This document shows, piece after piece, positions 1 to 5,637 of a stretch of 7,444 nucleotides of DNA (within the stretch, counting starts at the first letter, position 1; the number at the start of each line of letters is the position of its first letter). The position numbers and the translations under genes were made by a program. Origin of the DNA: Candidatus Avoscillospira stercoripullorum (GTDB lineage: Bacteria; Bacillota; Clostridia; Oscillospirales; Oscillospiraceae); assembly GCA_018712905.1 (NCBI GenBank), contig DVGD01000164.1, positions 1-7,444 of the forward strand. Direction: 5' to 3'. Below the pieces are notes generated by a model. The model made no database searches. It was not told the DNA's origin and saw nothing but the letters and a program-made list of their open reading frames with translations.

Positions 1-33
1 TCCGGGGACATGCGCATCGGAAATCGCACTTTA

Positions 34-86
34 CACCCTAAAAGGTTCGACAGCTTTTCGAAGAAAACCGAGAACCTTTTGGGGTG
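34..86. repeat. Long imperfect palindrome (15-bp arms)
   Basis: The arms at 34-48 and 72-86 are complementary over 15 bases, with one T/G position that becomes a G-U wobble in plus-strand RNA. The 23-base centre holds a smaller TTTTC/GAAAA hairpin (55-67). A further GGGG/CCCC pair lies at 81-94. No coding sequence covers it. It could be a dispersed palindromic element or the folded 3' end of a transcript entering from the left. There is no clean T-run, so I do not call it a terminator. Confidence 0.6.
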
Positions 87-96
87 CAATCCCCTT

Positions 97-123
97 TGTC
101 AAAAAAGCAACGCTTTTTTGACA
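97..123. repeat. Perfect 12-bp inverted repeat with A6/T6 tracts
   Basis: Arms 97-108 and 112-123 are perfectly complementary around a 3-base loop. Each contains six A or six T next to a GC pair, so the structure reads nearly the same on both strands. It lies downstream of the leftward gene and could help end transcription from either side. The T-run is inside the stem rather than after it, so this is not a textbook intrinsic terminator. Confidence 0.55.
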
Positions 124-130
124 GTCTCAG

Positions 131-156
131 CGGCCGGCAGCTTGCTCTGCCGGCCG
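131..156 (-). terminator. GC-rich hairpin just past the zinc-ribbon gene
   Basis: A perfect 10-bp stem (131-140 with 147-156) with a 6-base loop begins 10 bases past the stop codon of the leftward gene. Its position and strength suggest the 3'-end hairpin of that transcript, possibly acting with the A/T-tract palindrome at 97-123. No U-tract follows it directly on the minus strand, so it may stabilise the 3' end rather than terminate. Confidence 0.5.
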
Positions 157-166
157 CCGTTTTCCA

Positions 167-1453
167 TCAGAAGCCGCAGCGGACGATGCAGCTATAGCTC
201 TTGCCGCCCACGGTGGCCGTAATGGTGGCCGTGCCGGAGCCGGTGGCCGTAACGGTGCCGCCGGAGTCCACCGAGGCCACGCCGCTGTTGGACGTGGACC
301 AGGTGACGGAAGAAGGCGCGCTGCCCGAAGCATCGCTGAGGGTGATCTGGAAGGACTCTCCCAGGCGGAAGAGCGTCACGTCGGTATGGCTGATGGTGTA
401 ATTGGCAGAAGTGCTCGTGCTGCCGCTGCCGGTGTCGCCGGTCTCGGCGCTGTCGCCCAGGTTGCAGCGGGCGATGCAGGTGAGCTTGGTGGAATTCACC
501 GTGACGGTGATGGTGGCCGTGCCGGAGCCCACCGCCGTGACCAGGCCGGTGTTGGTCACGGTGACCACAGCGGCGTTGGAGGATACATAGGTGATGGTGG
601 CGCCGGCGGGAGCATTGCGCACCGTAAGGGTGGTCTGCTCACCGGGGGTGAAGAGGGTGAAATCCGTGGAGCTGAGGCTGGCGTCGGAGCCGTCCTGGCT
701 GGAGACATCGGGCGTGTCGGGCTCCTGGGTCTCGTCCGGCGTGTCGGGCTCCTGGGTCTCATCCGGTGTATCGGGCTCATCGGGCTCTGCAACCTCGAAG
801 TCGCAGTGGATGGCGCAGCGCTCGGTGATGCTGCCGCAGGTGACGATGATCTCCGCCTCGCCGGGGCCAACGGCGGTAATCATGCCGTTTTCATTGATGG
901 TGACCACACTCTCGTCGCTGCTCTGGAAGGTGATCTCGTCGGTGCAGTCGGCGGGACGCGCCACCGCCGTGAGGAAGATGTGGCCGCCCTGCTCATCCAG
1001 GGTGGCGTCGGTCTGGCTCAGGGTGAGGGCGGTGCAGGGCACGCCGGAGGTGGAAGTCTGCTCCTCCTCCTGCTCGTCTTTCTGCGCATCCTGCTGCTGC
1101 GTGTCGTCGGTCTGCTGGGTCTGCTGGGTTTGCTGGGTCTGCTGCTGGGTGGTGGTGCTTTTTCCGAAAAAGCCCATAATATAGACGAAGTACACCGCGC
1201 CGATGATCACGGCCAGGCCGAGAATCACGCAGATCAGCGCCCACATCCATCTGGGGATCTTGTCGGGATCGGCGGGCTTGGCCTGACGCTTCCCGGCGGA
1301 TTTCTTCGGCGCCACCCGGGCGCCGCCGCGTTTTTTCCGCTGCTCCTGGGGCGCCTCGGCGCGCGCACCCGCGCCGGTCTTCCCGCAAAGGGGACAGGTT
1401 GGAAGCTCGCTATTATACTCTGTGCCGCAATATTCACAGGTCTTGAGTTTCAT
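167..1453 (-). CDS. Zinc-ribbon, single-pass membrane protein with three extracellular BIG2 domains
   Basis: Protein of 428 residues, exact function unknown. An N-terminal zinc ribbon has Cys6-x2-Cys9 and Cys20-x2-Cys23. A basic stretch (about 38-67) precedes one transmembrane helix (about 70-95), predicting a cytoplasmic N-terminus and an outside C-terminus. A Gln/Thr-rich then acidic linker (100-132) follows. BIG2-like Ig domains lie at about 138-218, 256-331 and 351-427, each with the typical 'G.VTA.G.GTATIT' core; domains 1 and 2 are separated by an EPDTPDETQ repeat (223-249). Each domain ends in Cys-x3-Cys (213/217, 326/330, 422/426). BIG2 domains are typical of surface and adhesion proteins. 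The ATG at 1453 is chosen because GGAGGT lies 7 bases upstream. It is divergent from a receptor-like Ser/Thr kinase of the same topology, which suggests a joint envelope role (inference). The domain calls are firm; the role is not. Confidence 0.88.
   Translation of the reverse strand: MKLKTCEYCGTEYNSELPTCPLCGKTGAGARAEAPQEQRKKRGGARVAPKKSAGKRQAKPADPDKIPRWMWALICVILGLAVIIGAVYFVYIMGFFGKSTTTQQQTQQTQQTQQTDDTQQQDAQKDEQEEEQTSTSGVPCTALTLSQTDATLDEQGGHIFLTAVARPADCTDEITFQSSDESVVTINENGMITAVGPGEAEIIVTCGSITERCAIHCDFEVAEPDEPDTPDETQEPDTPDETQEPDTPDVSSQDGSDASLSSTDFTLFTPGEQTTLTVRNAPAGATITYVSSNAAVVTVTNTGLVTAVGSGTATITVTVNSTKLTCIARCNLGDSAETGDTGSGSTSTSANYTISHTDVTLFRLGESFQITLSDASGSAPSSVTWSTSNSGVASVDSGGTVTATGSGTATITATVGGKSYSCIVRCGF
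706..787 (-). repeat. 27-bp coding tandem repeat (EPDTPDETQ linker)
   Basis: Two full 27-bp copies (714-740, 741-767) and a partial third (768-787) encode an acidic, proline-rich nine-residue repeat between BIG2 domains 1 and 2. The copies differ at only a few bases, so the repeat is probably recent and may vary in copy number between strains. It acts as a flexible or extended spacer outside the cell. Confidence 0.8.
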
Positions 1454-1460
1454 TGTCACG

Positions 1461-1466
1461 ACCTCC
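1461..1466 (-). promoter_or_regulatory. Ribosome binding site fixing the ATG start of the zinc-ribbon gene
   Basis: GGAGGT on the minus strand, 7 bases before the ATG at 1453. An in-frame TTG at 1468-1466 overlaps this Shine-Dalgarno sequence and so cannot be the start. The longer 433-residue reading is therefore rejected. Confidence 0.85.
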
Positions 1467-1486
1467 AAGTCAAGTTACTCGTCCCC

Positions 1487-1515
1487 ATCATACCACAGTT
1501 TTCGCCAGATTCCAA
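1487..1515 (-). promoter_or_regulatory. Sigma-A-type promoter of the zinc-ribbon gene
   Basis: On the minus strand, TTGGAA (1515-1510), a 17-base spacer, and TATGAT (1492-1487). TGG directly before the -10 gives an extended TGn element. Transcription would start near 1480, leaving a leader of about 27 bases before the ATG. This is a prediction from consensus only. Confidence 0.65.
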
Positions 1516-1585
1516 CTTCTTTCTCATGTTCGCCCCATGCACCAGAAAAAAATCGCCAATTCGCAGGATCTCCCAAGATATTGTA

Positions 1586-1614
1586 TTGCAATTTTACCCA
1601 AAATCGCCTAGAAT
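1586..1614 (+). promoter_or_regulatory. Sigma-A-type promoter of the kinase gene
   Basis: TTGCAA (1586-1591), a 17-base spacer, and TAGAAT (1609-1614). Transcription would start near 1621, just ahead of the AAGGAGG at 1631. The two divergent -35 boxes are 70 bases apart, so the pair could share a regulator. The -35 lies within the palindrome ATTGCAAT (1585-1592). Confidence 0.62.
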
Positions 1615-1630
1615 AAAGCTGTATGAGTTG

Positions 1631-1637
1631 AAGGAGG
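1631..1637 (+). promoter_or_regulatory. Ribosome binding site selecting a TTG start for the kinase
   Basis: AAGGAGG lies 8 bases before TTG 1646-1648, ideal spacing. The frame is open far upstream (to 386), but that extension runs antisense through the zinc-ribbon gene and through both promoters, so it is not real. The next in-frame ATG (1685) has no comparable site. Confidence 0.85.
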
Positions 1638-1645
1638 CGAAACGC

Positions 1646-4345
1646 TTGGCAGAATTTGAACTCAATACAGCGCTGCTCACCAACATGGAGGTGCTCGAAT
1701 GCCTCAGCCGCCGCGGCGGCACGGCGGTCTATTCCGTGAAGAGCACCCGTTCCGAACAGCTCTACATTCTCAAGCACATCTCCGTGCCGGAATCGCAGAA
1801 GCAGGTGGAGGCGCTGATTTTCTCCGGCGCTGCCGCAGACAATGCCGCAGCCCAGGAATATTATCAGCAGGTTGTTGCGGATTACCAGGCGGAGCTGGAG
1901 CTGATGGAGACCCTCTCCAACAGTCCCAACCTCGACTGCTTCCGCAGTTATGAAATCCGTCCCAAGGAGGACGGGGTGGGGTTTGACGTCTTTTTGCTGG
2001 CGGAACAGCGCACCACCCTGGAGCAATATCTCCTCCAAACGCCCATGACCCAGTCCAGCGCTGTGAACCTGGCCATGGATCTTTGCAACGCCCTTTCCGA
2101 TCTTCGCGCCGCGGGACTCATCCACCGGGATGTAAAGCCCGCCAATATCTACCTCAGCCCCCAGGGACATTTTATGCTGGGTGACATCGGCCTTGCCAAG
2201 GCGGAGGATCTCAAGTACTGCTCCATGCCGGAGAGTATGCTCAGCTCCTACTCCGCCCCGGAGCTCTTTGAGCTCATGGCCAATGTCAACGAGACCATCG
2301 ACCTCTACGCCGTGGGTCTGATTCTCTACCGGATCTACAACGGCAACCACGCCCCCCTGGAGGATGAGAAGACCTCGGCCAAGGCCGCCGACAAGCTCCG
2401 CATCACCGGTCAGGCACTGCCCGCGCCCATGTTTGCCGACTATGAGATGGCCGGCATCATCTCCAAGACCTGCGCCTTCAAGCCCGAGGATCGCTACCAG
2501 ACGCCTGCCGAGCTCAAGGATGCACTGGTGGACTACATGAAGCGCAACCAGGTGGGCGACGCCCCCATTATGCCGCCCATTGTGGCCGACGACGTCTCTG
2601 TGGACGAGGAGGCCGCCCAGGAGGCGGTGGAACCGGTGCAGTTTGCCAACACCGAGGAGATGGACGACGCCTTTAAGGAGAGCTTCTCCCCGGACAACGA
2701 CATGCTCAACGCCCTCATCGAGTCCGTCCACAAGGACATCGATCAGGACTATGCTTCCTCCCGCTCCCTGGAGCCCCAGGAGGATGACCTTCCCCTGGAC
2801 AGCGGTGCGGACAAGCCCCGCAAGCGCAAAAAGATCACCAAGTGGCTGCCCACAGTGCTGGCCGTGGTGCTGGTGCTGGCTCTGGCCGGCGGCGCGGTGT
2901 GGTTCTTCTTCATCCGCACCGGCACCCTCACCATCGACGCCATGGAGGCCACCGAGCGCACCACCAATTCCATCACCGTCTCCATCGAGACCCAGGAGCC
3001 CAAGGACAGCTTTGAGGTGGTCTGCACCGACGCCTACGGCAACGTCACCCGCCAGCCCTACACCGGCGAGCCCAACGTCTTCACCGACCTCGCCGCCGGC
3101 ACTCAGTACACCATCTCCGTGGAGGGTCTGAAGCGGGAGTCCATCGCCGGCGTCTCCTCCATCAGCACCTCCACCAAGTCCACCACCAACATTGTGAGCT
3201 TCACCGTCAACCGCATCACCGCCAGCGAAATGGATCTGTCCTTCGTGGTGGACGGCACGGAGCCCGAGGAGTGGACAGTCTCCTACGGTCCCACCGGCGG
3301 ACAGGTGGAGAGCCGCGTCTTCACCGGTCACACCGTGACCCTCACCGGGCTGGAGCCTGACACGGAGTACACCGTGACCCTCACCGATCCGGCGGATCTC
3401 CAGCTCACCGGTGCCACCTCGGCCACCGGCCACACCATCCCGTCGGTATCCATCACCGACATCCGCGCCCAGTTCATCGGCAACAACACCGCCACCCTGA
3501 CCTGGGAATTCACCGGAGACGCCCCCGAGAGCTGGACTCTCACCACCACCGGCACCGACGGCTACTCCGACGCTCAGACTGTCACGGAGAACACCGCCAC
3601 CCTGGAAAATCTCAAGGCCGGTGAGACCTACACCATCCTCATCACCTCCGACAGCATGGTGCGCGCCGTGAGCACCACCATCGCCCCCAACGATCTCACC
3701 ATCACCGAGCTCACCGCCAAACCCAACGAGACCGGCGGATTGGACGTTGCATGGATGTGTGAGGCCAGCAGCGAGGACACCCAGTGGCTGGTGGTCTACA
3801 CCCTGGAGGGACAGGAGAGCGCCGTGGAGCAGGTTACCGACACCAGCGTCACCCTCTCCGGGCTGATCCCCGCCGGGAAGTACACCATCACCATTGAGGA
3901 GGCCAGCGGCAAGCCCGTGGGCGGCGAGACCACCACCGAGGTCACCCTGCCTGAGGCCGAGGAATTCAAGGATTACGGCTTCACCACCGCCTATGTGAGC
4001 ACCTGGCTCAAGCCCAACAAGGAAAACTGGACATCCCGGGATCTGGCCACCATCCGCACCAGCTTCTCCGCCGGAGAAACTCTGGCCTTTGCCTGCCAGT
4101 CCAACAGCACCGTGCAGAGCAGCGACGACACCGTCACCGCCCTTTTGGTGGTGCGGGACAGCGACGGCAATGTGGTGGACTACTACAGCGGTCAGGAGAC
4201 CTGGAGCAACATGTGGTCCAACAAGCTCTACGTGGGTGAACTCACCCGCATGCCCGAGACCGCCGGGGACTACACCTTGGAGATCTACTTCAACGGCAAG
4301 CTGGTGGATACCGGCAACCCCATCACCTTTAAGGTGACCGGCTGA
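1646..4345 (+). CDS. Receptor-like Ser/Thr protein kinase with extracellular fibronectin-III-like repeats
   Basis: Protein of 899 residues from a TTG start. The cytoplasmic kinase domain (about 14-300) shows the ATP lysine K43 (YILK), a probable alpha-C glutamate E83, the catalytic loop HRDVKPAN (160-167, catalytic D162), a metal-binding DIG (D180) in place of DFG, APE (204-206), D219 and R283. The glycine loop is degenerate (RRGGTAV, 22-28). An acidic linker (about 310-388) and a basic patch (391-399) precede one transmembrane helix (401-423). Outside are four FN3-like repeats (about 428-510, 514-596, 599-680, 683-767), each with a 'L..L..G..YT..I' signature, then a different beta-rich domain (773-899). 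The architecture resembles PrkC/PknB receptors, with FN3-like modules where those carry PASTA, so the ligand need not be muropeptide. Most catalytic residues are present and activity is likely. Targets are unknown; the divergent zinc-ribbon protein is a candidate partner. A strong terminator follows 14 bases after the stop. Confidence 0.92.
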   Translation: MAEFELNTALLTNMEVLECLSRRGGTAVYSVKSTRSEQLYILKHISVPESQKQVEALIFSGAAADNAAAQEYYQQVVADYQAELELMETLSNSPNLDCFRSYEIRPKEDGVGFDVFLLAEQRTTLEQYLLQTPMTQSSAVNLAMDLCNALSDLRAAGLIHRDVKPANIYLSPQGHFMLGDIGLAKAEDLKYCSMPESMLSSYSAPELFELMANVNETIDLYAVGLILYRIYNGNHAPLEDEKTSAKAADKLRITGQALPAPMFADYEMAGIISKTCAFKPEDRYQTPAELKDALVDYMKRNQVGDAPIMPPIVADDVSVDEEAAQEAVEPVQFANTEEMDDAFKESFSPDNDMLNALIESVHKDIDQDYASSRSLEPQEDDLPLDSGADKPRKRKKITKWLPTVLAVVLVLALAGGAVWFFFIRTGTLTIDAMEATERTTNSITVSIETQEPKDSFEVVCTDAYGNVTRQPYTGEPNVFTDLAAGTQYTISVEGLKRESIAGVSSISTSTKSTTNIVSFTVNRITASEMDLSFVVDGTEPEEWTVSYGPTGGQVESRVFTGHTVTLTGLEPDTEYTVTLTDPADLQLTGATSATGHTIPSVSITDIRAQFIGNNTATLTWEFTGDAPESWTLTTTGTDGYSDAQTVTENTATLENLKAGETYTILITSDSMVRAVSTTIAPNDLTITELTAKPNETGGLDVAWMCEASSEDTQWLVVYTLEGQESAVEQVTDTSVTLSGLIPAGKYTITIEEASGKPVGGETTTEVTLPEAEEFKDYGFTTAYVSTWLKPNKENWTSRDLATIRTSFSAGETLAFACQSNSTVQSSDDTVTALLVVRDSDGNVVDYYSGQETWSNMWSNKLYVGELTRMPETAGDYTLEIYFNGKLVDTGNPITFKVTG

Positions 4346-4359
4346 TTGCATATGATTTC

Positions 4360-4388
4360 GCCTCCCGCCATCGGCGGGAGGCTTTTTT
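4360..4388 (+). terminator. Intrinsic terminator of the kinase gene
   Basis: A perfect 10-bp GC-rich stem (4360-4369 with 4373-4382), a 3-base loop and then six T (4383-4388). It starts 14 bases after the kinase stop codon and separates the kinase transcript from the transporter operon. Confidence 0.93.
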
Positions 4389-4403
4389 CTTGCCGGTGCA
4401 GGC

Positions 4404-4744
4404 GGGCGGCTGGTAGCCGCCCCTACGGGTGCGGTGCGGATTTTGCGCGCACCTTGTAGGGGTCGATCTCCGATCGACCCGTCCGCGCAGCGGCCTGGTG
4501 CCGGCGGCGGCATGAGGGCATGCCGCCCTACGATGCGGTGCGGATTTTGCGTGCACCTTGTAGGGGTCGATGTCCTCATCGACCCGTCCGCGCAGCGGCC
4601 TGGTGCCGGCGGCGGCATGAGGGCATGCCGCCCTACGATGCGGTGCGGATTTTGCGCGCACCTTGTAGGGGTCGATGTCCTCATCGACCCGTCCGCGCAG
4701 CGGCCTGGCGCCGGCGGCGGCATGAGGGCATGCCGCCCTACGAT
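4404..4744. repeat. REP/BIME-like tandem array: three ~105-bp units plus a partial
   Basis: Three near-identical units start at 4431, 4535 and 4640 (104, 105 and 105 bp). Each has palindrome A (9-bp arms starting GGGTCGAT; 4460-4480, 4564-4585, 4669-4690) and palindrome B (GGCGGCATG/CATGCCGCC; 4506-4527, 4611-4632, 4716-4737). A is preceded by GTAGG and B is followed by CCTAC, so B is the same kind of element in reverse. A partial B-type palindrome (4404-4422, 8-bp arms, followed by CCTAC) opens the array. The spacers also fold, for example GGTGCG/CGCACC between B and A. The order is B-A-B-A-B-A-B. No real gene lies here; the open frames across it on both strands are by-products of the repeat. 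Similar GTAGGG palindromes are, from memory, common between genes in gut Clostridia. Role unknown. Confidence 0.9.
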
Positions 4745-4769
4745 GCGGTGGAAATTGCGGACAGCGGTT

Positions 4770-4808
4770 CCTTACAAAAGTGTAAGGTTCCGGCCTGGTT
4801 TTGTAAGG
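4770..4808 (+). promoter_or_regulatory. Candidate response-regulator site upstream of the Bce-type operon
   Basis: A perfect inverted repeat CCTTACA-AAAG-TGTAAGG (4770-4787) is followed by a second TGTAAGG half-site (4802-4808), exactly 21 bases (two helical turns) after the first. The core TTACA-N4-TGTAA matches the style of operator I recall for BceR-like response regulators, which may use a main and a weaker secondary site. It lies about 45-80 bases before the predicted transcription start, a suitable place for an activator. A short RNA hairpin is the alternative reading. Confidence 0.6.
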
Positions 4809-4816
4809 TAAATCCA

Positions 4817-4845
4817 TGGAAAAATCCGCTGGGATCCGGTATCAT
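4817..4845 (+). promoter_or_regulatory. Possible promoter of the Bce-type operon
   Basis: TGGAAA (4817-4822), a 17-base spacer, and TATCAT (4840-4845), giving a start near 4852 and a leader of about 24 bases. The -35 is weak (4 of 6 matches), as expected for a promoter that needs an activator bound upstream. Confidence 0.45.
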
Positions 4846-4861
4846 ATGGCCATAACCCAAC

Positions 4862-4867
4862 AGGAGG
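4862..4867 (+). promoter_or_regulatory. Ribosome binding site fixing the ATPase start
   Basis: AGGAGG lies 8 bases before ATG 4876. An in-frame ATG at 4816 lacks such a site and would add 20 residues not typical of the family; it also overlaps the predicted -35. Confidence 0.88.
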
Positions 4868-4875
4868 CAAACACC

Positions 4876-5637
4876 ATGGCACTTTTGGAAGTTACCAATC
4901 TCAAGAAAATCTACACCACCCGCTTCGGCGGAAATTCCGTGCAGGCGCTGACCAACGTGAATTTCTCCGTGGAGCAGGGGGAGTTTGTGGCCATCATGGG
5001 CGAGTCCGGCTCCGGCAAGACCACCCTCTTGAACATTCTCGCCGCCCTGGATCAGCCCACCGCAGGCTCCGTGAGCCTCTCGGGGCGGAATATGGCCGAA
5101 ATCCGCGAGCGGGAGCTGGCGGCCTTCCGCCGGGAAAATCTGGGTTTCGTGTTCCAGGAGTTTAACCTCCTGGACACCTTCTCCATCGAGGACAACATCT
5201 TTCTGCCCCTGGTGCTGGCCGGCAAGCAGTACCCCGAAATGGCCGGGCGGCTCCAGAAGCTGGCGTCGCGCCTGGGCATCGCGGAAATTTTGAAAAAATA
5301 TCCCTACGAGGTCTCCGGCGGGCAGAAGCAGCGGGCTGCCGTAGCCCGGGCGCTCATCACAGAGCCGCAGATCTTGCTGGCCGACGAGCCCACCGGCGCA
5401 TTGGATTCCAAGGCCACCGACAGCCTGCTCTCCCTCTTTGAAACGGTCAACGCCATGGGACAGACCATCGTCATGGTCACCCACTCGGTGAAGGCTGCCA
5501 GCCACGCCTCCCGTGTCCTCTTCATCAAGGACGGAGAGGTCTTCCACCAGCTCTACCGCAGCGGCTCCAACCTGGACTTCTACGGGAAGATCACCGACGC
5601 CCTCACCGTCCTCACCGCGGGAGGTGAAAGCGCATGA
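4876..5637 (+). CDS. bceA: Bce-type ABC transporter ATP-binding protein
   Basis: A 253-residue ATPase, the usual length for BceA/MacB-type subunits. Visible motifs are Walker A GESGSGKT (42-49), Q-loop Q94 (FVFQEFNLLD), signature VSGGQ (146-150), Walker B ILLADEP (166-172, catalytic E171), D-loop ALD (175-177) and switch His203. It should power the permease encoded next at the inner face of the membrane. In studied Bce systems the complex protects the cell from antibiotics such as bacitracin, lantibiotics or other peptides that bind cell-wall lipid intermediates, and it also signals to a sensor kinase. The substrate here cannot be read from the sequence. The stop codon overlaps the permease start (ATGA), indicating translational coupling. 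The symbol is given at family level; a one-to-one match to the Bacillus gene is not implied. Confidence 0.93.
   Translation: MALLEVTNLKKIYTTRFGGNSVQALTNVNFSVEQGEFVAIMGESGSGKTTLLNILAALDQPTAGSVSLSGRNMAEIRERELAAFRRENLGFVFQEFNLLDTFSIEDNIFLPLVLAGKQYPEMAGRLQKLASRLGIAEILKKYPYEVSGGQKQRAAVARALITEPQILLADEPTGALDSKATDSLLSLFETVNAMGQTIVMVTHSVKAASHASRVLFIKDGEVFHQLYRSGSNLDFYGKITDALTVLTAGGESA

Noticed and set aside
1454..1468. TTG start at 1468 for the zinc-ribbon protein (433 residues)
   Set aside because: That codon overlaps the GGAGGT ribosome binding site serving ATG 1453.
386..1645. Upstream extension of the kinase reading frame by 420 codons
   Set aside because: It runs antisense through the zinc-ribbon gene and across both divergent promoters; its composition (runs of Gly, Leu, Ala) is that of a shadow frame. 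TTG 1646 has a near-perfect ribosome binding site.
1475..4723. Minus-strand open frame of 1082 codons opposite the kinase
   Set aside because: It is an antisense shadow caused by strong GC bias at third codon positions. The plus strand encodes clear kinase motifs; the minus frame shows no domain and begins inside the repeat array.
4404..4744. CRISPR array
   Set aside because: The units are contiguous and nearly identical over their whole length, with no variable spacers and no cas genes nearby.
4329..4855. Several open frames across the repeat array, on both strands
   Set aside because: Their 35-residue repeats simply translate the 105-bp DNA unit in several frames, and they overlap the kinase terminator or the operon control region. 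They are not genes.
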